Source: Frankiaceae bacterium
GTDB taxonomy: Bacteria > Actinomycetota > Actinomycetes > Frankiales > Frankiaceae
DNA length: 14,702 nucleotides
NCBI GenBank assembly: GCA_030840885.1
Contig: JAVEDQ010000213.1
Coordinates: 1-14,702 of the forward strand
Direction: 5' to 3'
Part shown: piece by piece, positions 1 through 6,002 of the stretch
Layout: each line of letters opens with the position of its first letter
Numbering within the stretch: position 1 is the first letter of the stretch
Notes under the pieces: model-generated
Database searches by the model: none
What the model was told of the DNA's origin: nothing
Seen by the model: the letters and a program-made list of their open reading frames with translations, nothing else
Translations under genes and position numbers: made by a program

Positions 1-102
1 CCGGCGACGTCGAAGCGGGAGCGGGCCGCGGAGAACGCCGCCGCGGGCGACGCCGTCTTCGATGACGACCAGCGCGCGCGGGTGGCCGCGCTCGCCAAGT
101 GA
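1..102 (+). CDS. C-terminal fragment of a probable aldo/keto reductase
   Basis: Frame 1 is open from the window edge to a TGA at 100-102, giving 33 residues. The fragment begins PATSKRERAAENAAAGDAVF and continues with an acidic DDDQRARVAALAK tail. The run 'PATS...R..EN..AGD....D...R..V..L' resembles the extreme C-terminus of NADPH-dependent aldo/keto reductases, where the Ser/Arg/Glu-Asn residues lie in the cofactor-binding end of the barrel. The call rests on this short resemblance only; the catalytic tetrad is outside the window. It converges on the M1 peptidase-like gene with a 22-nt gap. Confidence 0.5.
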   Translation, partial: PATSKRERAAENAAAGDAVFDDDQRARVAALAK

Positions 103-124
103 GGGTGACGGGCGCTCGACCGAC

Positions 125-1804
125 CTAGGGCAACGCGCCGGCCTTGCGCAGGACGGCCGTCGCCGCCGGCAGTTCGTCGAAGGCCGCCGCGACCGATGCC
201 GGCGAGGCCACCGACCAGGCGTTGGTGCGTACGTAGCAGCGCACCGCGGCATCGAAGGCCGCCGACCCGACGGCTGCCCGCGCCGCGTGCAGGGCCGTGG
301 GTCCGGTGCCGTAGACGACGGACTGAAGCAGGTCGTAGTCGGTGCCGAAGGCGGCCATCGAGCGGTCGAGCCGGTCGAGGCCGAGCGGTGTCTCGTAGGC
401 AACGGCGTTGTCGTCGACGAGGGACTCGGCGTAGGTCGCGAACGCCTCGTCGAGCCACGGGTGCTCGGCCTGGTTGTTGCCGACCAGCGCGTAGAACCAC
501 TGGTGGGCAAGCTCGTGCGTGGTGACGACACGGGCGCTCGCCGCGTCCGGCTGCGGCAGCACCCAGGCCATCCCCGGGTACTCGAGCCCGGAGGCGACGA
601 TTCCCGGCACCCCCACCACGCGGATGGTCCCGAACGGCACCGGTCCGAAGGTCGCGGCGAGCACGGGTAGGGCCCGGCGGGTCTCCGCCATCAGCAGGCC
701 GGTGTTCAGAGCATTCTGGGGAGCGGCCGGCAGGCCGGGGGCGACGGCGGCGACGATGCGGACGTTCTTGCCGGCGATCGTCATCGTGGAGCTCTCGGTG
801 GCGAGCGGTCCGACGACCACGGCCACGTCGCGGACGGCGTCCGCCGAGAACCGCCACAGCGTCCGGCCCGGTTCCGCCGGGACGGGATCGTCGCCGGCGC
901 CGGGGGCGAGCACCGTGTCGCCCGTCGGCGCCGTGACCGCGACGGTCGTAGCGGCGGCCTCGCTGTCCTGGGTTTCACCGGGCAGCGGCGAGGCGTTGTC
1001 GCGGACCCAGCCGACGTCGCGCTGCCAGGCGAGCATCGGGTGGCCGGAACCCCAGAAGGCGGTGCGGCCGTCGGTGCCGTAGCGGTCCCAGGTCGCCGTC
1101 GGCAAGGTCAGGGTGAAGGCCAGGTCGGCTTCGATCGGCTCGCCGGCGGGGGCGGTGCGGCCGAGGGGGATGGTCAGCAGCGTCCCCTGGGTGCCGGGGC
1201 GGCCGCCGGCGGAGCTGGTGCGGAAGGGCAACGCGTCCGGGCTGGTCGCGGTGCCCACCCGGAGCGAGGCGTCCTTGCGGTAGCCCTCGGGTCCGTTCGG
1301 CCACAGCCGGAAGACCAACTCGGTGACGGAGCGGTCGGGGGTGAAGCGGACGTGCTCGGTGCCGCTGACCGACCGGTGGTCGGGTGCGAGGTCGAAGGTG
1401 AGCGCCACGACGGGGCGCGCGGGGTCCGGGGCCGCGTAACCGTCGAGCGCACAGCCCGGCGGTGCCGCCGGAGCGGCAGAAGTACCGGTCGGGGGCGCCT
1501 GCGTGGTGGTCACGGTCGGTACGGATGCCTTCGACGCGGCGCGTGCTGCCGCGGGGGCCACCGGCCTGCGGGCCAGTGGTGGCAACGTCGAGTCACCACC
1601 GTCGTTCGGGTCGTCGGCGGCCGCCGGAGCGGCGCGCAGCGAGGGCGGGGCCGGTGCGGCGGTTGGCCGGTTCGCTGGCTTGGTGGCGTGGTGGGAGCCG
1701 CAGGCGCCCAGCAGCAGTGGCAGGGCGAGGGCAGCGGTCAGAGTCGCCGCGGACAGGCGGCGGGGACGGCGCCGCGCTGGAGCGAACCCATGTGCTGGTC
1801 GCAT
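125..1804 (-). CDS. M1-family (gluzincin) zinc metallopeptidase-like lipoprotein
   Basis: Predicted secreted lipoprotein with an M1 aminopeptidase-type catalytic domain. The N-terminus is Arg-rich (RRRPRR), followed by a hydrophobic stretch ending in lipobox LLGAC (Cys about 35). An Ala/Pro/Thr-rich linker reaches residue about 115. A beta-rich N-terminal domain is followed by the active site: HELAH at 430-434 and the third zinc ligand Glu453 in WLDEAFATYAE, which is exactly the HEXXH-X18-E spacing. The GLEYPGM motif (406-412) replaces the GXMEN exopeptidase motif, and Tyr498 in VVYGTG is a candidate transition-state Tyr. The ATG at 1804 is preferred because GGAAGG lies 8 nt upstream; the in-frame ATG at 1810 would leave only 2 nt. 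It is the last gene of the leftward LPFTG/DUF4012 operon, 55-61 nt behind DUF4012. The substrate is unknown, and with GXMEN altered, classical aminopeptidase activity is not assured. Confidence 0.88.
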   Translation of the reverse strand: MRPAHGFAPARRRPRRLSAATLTAALALPLLLGACGSHHATKPANRPTAAPAPPSLRAAPAAADDPNDGGDSTLPPLARRPVAPAAARAASKASVPTVTTTQAPPTGTSAAPAAPPGCALDGYAAPDPARPVVALTFDLAPDHRSVSGTEHVRFTPDRSVTELVFRLWPNGPEGYRKDASLRVGTATSPDALPFRTSSAGGRPGTQGTLLTIPLGRTAPAGEPIEADLAFTLTLPTATWDRYGTDGRTAFWGSGHPMLAWQRDVGWVRDNASPLPGETQDSEAAATTVAVTAPTGDTVLAPGAGDDPVPAEPGRTLWRFSADAVRDVAVVVGPLATESSTMTIAGKNVRIVAAVAPGLPAAPQNALNTGLLMAETRRALPVLAATFGPVPFGTIRVVGVPGIVASGLEYPGMAWVLPQPDAASARVVTTHELAHQWFYALVGNNQAEHPWLDEAFATYAESLVDDNAVAYETPLGLDRLDRSMAAFGTDYDLLQSVVYGTGPTALHAARAAVGSAAFDAAVRCYVRTNAWSVASPASVAAAFDELPAATAVLRKAGALP

Positions 1805-1865
1805 GGCCATGGCCTTCCATCGGCGAAAGGTCCCGCTCCGGGAGAGGCAGGCCGGAAGACCGGCT

Positions 1866-3608
1866 TCAGCAGGAGTCGGCGATTCGGACGGTCATCGGTC
1901 GGGCGAGCGGCTGCACCGGCACCGTCAGGTGCGCTGATGTCCTCGGCTCGTCGTATTCGAGAACCATGGTCTTGGTGGAGCCGGGGTTGATCTCGACGTC
2001 AAAGGTGAAGTCCGGGTGAGTTCGCTCCTGGCCCACCTGGACCGTGGCCGCCTTCCCGTCGACGGAGGCTCCCGTCAGAACCGCGCCGCTCGAGGCGTAG
2101 TAGTTCACGAAGGTGCGGGTCTGCCCGCTCGGTCGTGAGGGCCGGTCGACCCGAAAGCCGACGTAGGCCGGCAGACCCGATGAGGGAGCGTTGTTCTTCA
2201 TGGCGATGGTGGCCCGGACGCGCCGCGTGCGGTCGCCGCATGACAGGACCTGGTAGGTCAGCGTGCGGTCGACGTAGTAGTCACCCTTGCCGGTGCCGCC
2301 GTTGTTGAGGACGAGAGCGGCGATCGGCCCCGGAGTGTCGAGGACGGTGCCGGCGATCGGCGTCCCGAGGATCGAGGCCTGCTCCTCCGGACGCGCGGCC
2401 CAGAACAGGATGCGGTGCTCCCCGGCCGCGCGGCCCATCGCCTTCAAGAGGGCCGCGCTACTGCCGTTGCCGTCTTTGATCCGGTCGAACGCCTTTTCGC
2501 CGAGTTCCGTGAGGAGATCTTTCCGGCGTTCGTTGTCATCGGCGTATTTGAAGTACTCGGTGGACAACGCCCAGGTCGCGACGTTGTCTCCCGTGAGCAC
2601 CTCACCGTCGCTGAGGGTGACAGGCCCGGTGACCTTCAGCAGGTAGCCGAGGGCCAGCGGGTCGAGGGTGATGACACCGTCGATGCGCTCGCCGCTCTGC
2701 CGTTCCCACAGCTTCTGCCAGATCTCCGCAGCCCACGGGTAGTGCGGGGTGAAGTTCGCGTTGCGCCACCCGCGGTCGCCGTCCGCCTTACGCCACTGGG
2801 CGTCGAAGTCGGGGCCGAGGTCCACCACGGGGCGGGGTGCGTCGATCAGCTCGCTGTCGCTCCCGGTGCGCTCGCGGCTGAGCTTGCCGTTGTCGGCCCT
2901 CACCACGGCGAACGAGCCGGCGAGCCCCCCGGTGCCCCGCGCCTCAGCTGGGTTCTGGAAAATCACCAGATAGCGGCGCGGGCCGTTCTCGCCGAGCATG
3001 GCGGGACCCACCCGGGCTGCCCGGGTTGCGGCGTCCAGGCTGCCCGCGAGGTCGGTGAGCTGGGTGGCGAACTGCTCGCGAGCGGTCGCCACCGGCGCGA
3101 CCAGGCCCGTCGACGGCAGGGCAGCGACGGTGGTCCGGGCATCGGCGAGTGCGCTGTCGGCGGCGGCCAGCGGGGGCGCGGCTGCTGTCAGTCGCGCGAG
3201 CTCGACCGTGCCGTCCTTCCGGCGGACCTGCGCCGGGCTGAGTTGGTTGCCGGCGTCGACGAGTGGCGGAAGTGCGTGCGAGGCCAACTGGTCGGTCGCC
3301 TTGGCGAGCCCGCTGCTGGCGGCGAAGGTGTGACCGAGGACGGGCACGTGGGACGCCAGCCACCAGATCGGGTCGCTCGTCCACCGCCGCGCGGAGGCCG
3401 CGTCGGCCTGGATCGAGGCCAGACCTGGTGTCAGCCGATCGGTGTTGCCTGCGGAGACGTCCTTCTGCAGGCGCGTGACCTCGCTGCGGACGTCGACGAG
3501 GTGGCTGCGGGCGAGAAAGGCAGTGAGCCCGAGCCACCCGAGTACCAGGAAGAACACAACGACGGCGACCCCCGCAGGAAGCAGGGGTCGCCGTCGTTGT
3601 GTGCTCAC
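1866..3608 (-). CDS. DUF4012 family membrane-anchored protein
   Basis: A 580-aa protein with a basic N-terminus (TQRRRP), one transmembrane helix at about 13-33 and a large extracytoplasmic part. The segment at 206-237 (GENGPRRYLVIFQNPAEARG, then TGGLAGSFAVV) is the hallmark of DUF4012, and 308-332 (IDGVITLDPLALGYLLKVTG) is a second conserved block. Residues 40-200 are Ala-rich and probably helical. The family has no established biochemical function; members occur in cell-surface and exopolysaccharide contexts. The protein ends in a lone Cys (RIADSC). The start is GTG at 3608; the frame closes at a stop at 3630-3632 with no other start between, so a start keeping the basic N-terminus and full helix must be this one. 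No Shine-Dalgarno is visible at normal spacing, and strong hairpins flank and overlap the start. It lies 46 nt downstream of the LPFTG gene, probably in one operon with it. Confidence 0.87.
   Translation of the reverse strand: MSTQRRRPLLPAGVAVVVFFLVLGWLGLTAFLARSHLVDVRSEVTRLQKDVSAGNTDRLTPGLASIQADAASARRWTSDPIWWLASHVPVLGHTFAASSGLAKATDQLASHALPPLVDAGNQLSPAQVRRKDGTVELARLTAAAPPLAAADSALADARTTVAALPSTGLVAPVATAREQFATQLTDLAGSLDAATRAARVGPAMLGENGPRRYLVIFQNPAEARGTGGLAGSFAVVRADNGKLSRERTGSDSELIDAPRPVVDLGPDFDAQWRKADGDRGWRNANFTPHYPWAAEIWQKLWERQSGERIDGVITLDPLALGYLLKVTGPVTLSDGEVLTGDNVATWALSTEYFKYADDNERRKDLLTELGEKAFDRIKDGNGSSAALLKAMGRAAGEHRILFWAARPEEQASILGTPIAGTVLDTPGPIAALVLNNGGTGKGDYYVDRTLTYQVLSCGDRTRRVRATIAMKNNAPSSGLPAYVGFRVDRPSRPSGQTRTFVNYYASSGAVLTGASVDGKAATVQVGQERTHPDFTFDVEINPGSTKTMVLEYDEPRTSAHLTVPVQPLARPMTVRIADSC
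3554..3602 (-). repeat. Perfect 19-bp inverted repeat (11-nt loop) in the first codons of the DUF4012 gene
   Basis: The left arm acacaacgacggcgacccc (3554-3572) is the exact reverse complement of 3584-3602, with an 11-nt loop at 3573-3583. In the leftward mRNA the hairpin begins 6 nt after the first base of the GTG start and covers codons 3-19. Both arms are coding: one gives TQRRRP, the other GVAVVV at the beginning of the membrane helix. No U-tract follows, so it is not a classical intrinsic terminator. Confidence 0.95.
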
Positions 3609-3612
3609 GTGA

Positions 3613-3638
3613 TCAGGATGCCGTATCCGTCATCCTGA
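3613..3638 (-). repeat. 8-bp inverted repeat just upstream of the DUF4012 start
   Basis: TCAGGATG (3613-3620) and CATCCTGA (3631-3638) are perfect inverted repeats around a 10-nt spacer in the 46-nt gap between the LPFTG and DUF4012 genes. In the leftward mRNA the hairpin ends 4 nt before the GTG start, where a ribosome-binding site would normally be. It could be an attenuator, an mRNA-end stabiliser for the upstream gene, or a protein operator. No U-run follows it. Confidence 0.7.
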
Positions 3639-3654
3639 CGGTGGGACGGTCCGC

Positions 3655-4041
3655 TCAGGCGAGGGCCGAGCCGCCGGCGCGCTTGCGCGAGGCGACGACG
3701 ACAACGCTGCCGGCACCGATGGCGCCGATGCCGAGCGCGAGGGCCGTCGCGAGCTCGAAGCCCGTGAACGGCAGGCTGCCGGAGCTGCCGGAGCCAGAGG
3801 AGGTGGCCCCGCCGCCGCTCTCGACCGCACCGCCACTGGTCGTGGTCGTGCTGGTCGTGGTACCGGTGGTGCCGGCGCCGCCACCCGAGGTGTTGCCGGG
3901 CGTAGTGGCTCCGCCACTGTTGCTCACGCCACCGTAAGCGGCGCCGCCACCGTTATCACTTGCGAAGGCCGTTCCACCAGCCAGGACGCTGACTGCGACA
4001 GCGCCGCCAGCAACAACTCCGCGGATCATCCGTCGGTTCAT
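3655..4041 (-). CDS. Small secreted LPFTG (LPXTG-type) cell-wall-anchored protein, Gly/Ser/Thr-rich
   Basis: A 128-aa sortase substrate. The signal peptide runs MNRRMIRGVVAGGAVAVSVL, then AGGTAFA with probable cleavage after Ala27. A low-complexity Gly/Ser/Thr stalk with no folded domain follows (about 28-89). The sorting signal is LPFTG at 90-94, then a hydrophobic helix (about 97-116) and a basic RKR tail (119-121). The ATG at 4041 is preferred over the in-frame ATG at 4068 because a G-rich Shine-Dalgarno (GGGGGGTGG) precedes it and the signal peptide then starts normally. It is the first gene of the leftward operon and is divergent from the class E sortase, its likely anchoring enzyme. The role is unknown; a spacer or decorating surface protein is plausible. 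Confidence 0.82.
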   Translation of the reverse strand: MNRRMIRGVVAGGAVAVSVLAGGTAFASDNGGGAAYGGVSNSGGATTPGNTSGGGAGTTGTTTSTTTTSGGAVESGGGATSSGSGSSGSLPFTGFELATALALGIGAIGAGSVVVVASRKRAGGSALA

Positions 4042-4252
4042 CTCGCCACCCCCCAAAGGTATGTACACACAGTAACGCAGACCTGGGGGAATCGCGCCAC
4101 CCTGATCGGCAAATTCACCCGGCCGGCTGAGCGCCCGATCGGGTGACAGGTGACCAGCTCATGTCCAGAACTGCACTGCGCGCATTCGCGGTGATCTCTT
4201 GTCGCGGTGACGCGGTGGTCGCCAACCGTCGCACCGACCCGATAATGGACCC
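4042..4252. promoter_or_regulatory. Divergent intergenic region between the LPFTG gene and the sortase gene
   Basis: This 211-nt spacer must hold promoters for both directions. Visible elements are a perfect 10-bp palindrome CCCGATCGGG at 4134-4143, GGTGA(C/T) motifs on the plus strand at 4142, 4149, 4190 and 4206, and a near-palindrome GTATGTACACAC at 4059-4070 just upstream of the LPFTG ribosome-binding site. On the minus strand TACTGT (4074-4069) could be a -10 box for the LPFTG gene. No convincing -35 boxes were found, so the individual sites are tentative. Confidence 0.45.
4241..4246 (+). promoter_or_regulatory. Candidate -10 box for a leaderless sortase transcript
   Basis: GATAAT matches TATAAT at 5 of 6 positions and ends 6 nt before the ATG at 4253. 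That puts the expected transcription start at or next to the start codon. No Shine-Dalgarno precedes the ATG, which fits leaderless expression, common in actinomycetes. No clear -35 is seen. Confidence 0.5.
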
Positions 4253-4969
4253 ATGACCGTGCGCACCGAGGCCCCCGCTGCGGCGGCCCCGTCCCCTCGT
4301 GGGCGGAGCGCCGGCGACGTGGTCCGACTGCTCGTGCAGATCGTCGGCGAACTGATGATCACCTTCGGCATCGTCGTGCTGCTGTTCGCGGTCTACGAGC
4401 TGAAGGTGACCGACCTGCGCGCCGCCTCGACGCAGCGTGGGCTGCAGAACCAGCTGGACAAGGCGTGGTCAGGTGCCGGGCCGGTGCGCCCGAACGGTCC
4501 GGACCCGGTGGTGACGCCGGTGGAGGGCCAGCCGATCGCGGTCGTGCACATCCCGAAGCTCGGCGCCGACTACTCCCGCGTCGTCGTCGAGGGAGTGACG
4601 CACGAGGACCTGAAGAAGGGCCCCGGGCACTACCCGAAGACCGCGCTGCCCGGCCAGGTCGGCAACCTCGTGGTCTCCGGGCACCGGACCACCTACGGCG
4701 CGCCGTTCAGCAACATCGACCAGCTCCGGCCGGGTGACGTCGTCGACGTCCAGGTCCGGTTCCGCACCTACCACTACCGCATCACCGGTACCCGGATCGT
4801 CTCGCCGGACGCCGCCGAGGTGCTGTTGCCGGTGCCGGCGCAGCCCGGCGTCACGCCGACGCAGCGTCTGCTGACGCTGACCACGTGCAACCCCCGCTTC
4901 TCGGCGGCGCAGCGGATGATCGTCTCCGGCGTCCTGCAGCCCGGCGACTACACCGACAGCTCCAGCTGA
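4253..4969 (+). CDS. Class E sortase
   Basis: A 238-aa membrane-anchored transpeptidase that cleaves sorting signals and links the surface protein to the cell wall. A cytoplasmic N-terminus is followed by a transmembrane helix at about 23-50 and an extracellular sortase domain (about 90-230). Catalytic residues are visible: His144 in VVSGHRTTYGAPF, Cys212 in LTLTTCNPRF and Arg221 in SAAQR. The TLTTCNPRF/SAAQR signature and length fit actinobacterial class E enzymes. Many class E enzymes prefer LAXTG signals, whereas the neighbouring candidate substrate has LPFTG. The gene is divergent from that substrate and has no Shine-Dalgarno but a -10-like hexamer 6 nt upstream. Confidence 0.92.
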   Translation: MTVRTEAPAAAAPSPRGRSAGDVVRLLVQIVGELMITFGIVVLLFAVYELKVTDLRAASTQRGLQNQLDKAWSGAGPVRPNGPDPVVTPVEGQPIAVVHIPKLGADYSRVVVEGVTHEDLKKGPGHYPKTALPGQVGNLVVSGHRTTYGAPFSNIDQLRPGDVVDVQVRFRTYHYRITGTRIVSPDAAEVLLPVPAQPGVTPTQRLLTLTTCNPRFSAAQRMIVSGVLQPGDYTDSSS

Positions 4970-5003
4970 TCTGGCTGACATCTCCGTCCACGAAGATGGC
5001 GGA

Positions 5004-5207
5004 GTGACGAACCGTCGGGTGCTGGCCGCCATCCTGGTGGTGCTCGGCGTCGTCTGGTTGCTCGTCAACGGGCCGGTCGAGGGAGCGATCCTCCTCAAGT
5101 TCGACGCCGATCACGGCCTGACGGTGGCCGATCTGCTCTCGCTGACGGCGTTCGCCATGGCCGTCGTCCTATGGTTCGACCGCTCCAAAGCGCCGCCCCG
5201 CCCCTGA
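5004..5207 (+). CDS. Small membrane protein, function unknown
   Basis: A 67-aa product with two hydrophobic segments: about 6-20 (VLAAILVVLGVVWLL) and about 42-58 (VADLLSLTAFAMAVVLW), separated by a short polar loop (KFDADHGL) and ending in a basic/proline tail. The GTG at 5004 lies 34 nt after the sortase stop. No Shine-Dalgarno at usable spacing is seen; GAAGAT sits 6 nt upstream, like the element before the sortase gene. I do not recognise a family. Its position suggests a role with the sortase locus, but that is inference. Confidence 0.62.
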   Translation: MTNRRVLAAILVVLGVVWLLVNGPVEGAILLKFDADHGLTVADLLSLTAFAMAVVLWFDRSKAPPRP

Positions 5208-5255
5208 GGCGCCGCTGCCTCGCCATTCCGGCGATTGGTCGGTCACACTTGGTTG

Positions 5256-5708
5256 ATGGCGACACTGGTGTCGGTTCTGCTGCTGCTACTGGACGTCCTC
5301 GTCGTGGCGCTGATCCTGCAACTCGTCGTGCTCGGGCTGCTGCGCCTGGTGCGGCTCGCACGCGGACGCGGGAGCTCGCGGACCGGCGCACCCGCGTCCG
5401 CAGCGTCCTCGGCGTCCTCGGCGTCCTCTGCGTCCCCGGCGCCGCAGGTGGGCTTCGGCGACCCGGGCGCCGGTGCGACAGCTCGTAAGCGCCGCTGCGA
5501 CGACTGCCGCAGCGGTTGGGTGGGCCGGCCGGGGACGGACGCGTCAGCGCTGGTGCTGCGGCTGCGGCGCCGGGCGCGTCATCGCGCGCACCGTCGGCAG
5601 CAGCCGGCACCCGCCTGGGCCGCCAAGCAGGGGTGGGAACGCTGCCCCAGCTGCTACTCGTCCGCGGTGCGGGATTCCAGGCAACAAGGTAACGCTGCCG
5701 TCCGTTGA
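5256..5708 (+). CDS. Membrane-anchored protein with zinc-ribbon-like CXXC pair, function unknown
   Basis: A 150-aa product. One hydrophobic segment (about 4-30) is followed by a basic stretch, an Ala/Ser repeat linker (about 47-62), then CDDC (Cys81, Cys84) and WERCPSC (Cys130, Cys133). Two CXXC knuckles about 45 residues apart are typical of a small zinc ribbon; the intervening region is Arg-rich. Codon third positions are strongly GC, supporting a real gene. The ATG at 5256 is preferred because the hydrophobic segment then starts at once; an in-frame ATG exists at 5235. No Shine-Dalgarno is visible. It lies 48 nt after the 67-aa gene. I do not recognise a named family. Confidence 0.6.
   Translation: MATLVSVLLLLLDVLVVALILQLVVLGLLRLVRLARGRGSSRTGAPASAASSASSASSASPAPQVGFGDPGAGATARKRRCDDCRSGWVGRPGTDASALVLRLRRRARHRAHRRQQPAPAWAAKQGWERCPSCYSSAVRDSRQQGNAAVR
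5403..5438 (+). repeat. Four tandem 9-bp repeats (gcgtcctcg) in the zinc-ribbon gene linker
   Basis: Units at 5403, 5412, 5421 and 5430 read gcgtcctcg, gcgtcctcg, gcgtcctct and gcgtccccg. They encode the Ala-Ser-Ser linker and stay in frame, so copy-number change would alter linker length without frameshift. Confidence 0.85.
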
Positions 5709-5799
5709 CCCTGACGAGGCCGATTCCTGCTGCTGCCAGGGCATTCGGCCTATCGTCGGGCCGGACCGTTGCGCCCGGACATCGCTGGAAGGGGGCGCC

Positions 5800-5985
5800 G
5801 TGCACCCCGACACCCGCGCCTCGAACTCCGAGCGGGAAGCGGTCGTCGACCGCCTCGTCCGCGCGCTGCAGGACGGGCGTCTCTCGCCGGAGGAGTTCGA
5901 GGAGCGGGCCGCGCGTGCCTATGCCGCCCGGGTGCACGGCGAGCTCGCCGTCCTCGTCGGCGACCTCCCCGGGCACCTCTGGTAG
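5800..5985 (+). CDS. DUF1707 domain protein
   Basis: A 61-aa protein that is almost entirely one DUF1707 (SHOCT-like) domain. The core is TRASNSEREAVVDRLVRALQ, followed by DGRLSPEEFEERAARAYAAR and GELAVLVGDLP. In many actinomycetes this domain is followed by a membrane segment; here the protein ends straight after it (PGHLW). The function is not established; a protein-protein interaction role is usually assumed. The GTG at 5800 is supported by a strong Shine-Dalgarno, GGAAGGGGG, just upstream. It is convergent with the slipin gene, with a 17-nt gap. Confidence 0.8.
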   Translation: MHPDTRASNSEREAVVDRLVRALQDGRLSPEEFEERAARAYAARVHGELAVLVGDLPGHLW

Positions 5986-6002
5986 GCCCTGCTGTACTGC
6001 CT

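Noticed and set aside
1851-1864. 5-bp hairpin GCCGG/CCGGC with a 4-nt loop between DUF4012 and the M1 gene
   Set aside because: Too short to separate from background in GC-rich DNA, and no U-run follows.
1040-1990. Long plus-strand open frames over the M1 and DUF4012 genes (also 2415-3638)
   Set aside because: Arg/Gly-rich shadow translations antisense to genes with clear domains and lipobox or membrane features; typical of high-GC DNA.
4042-4068. Upstream ATG at 4068 for the LPFTG gene
   Set aside because: No Shine-Dalgarno, and it would put MYIPLGGGE before a signal peptide that starts normally at 4041 behind a G-rich ribosome-binding site.
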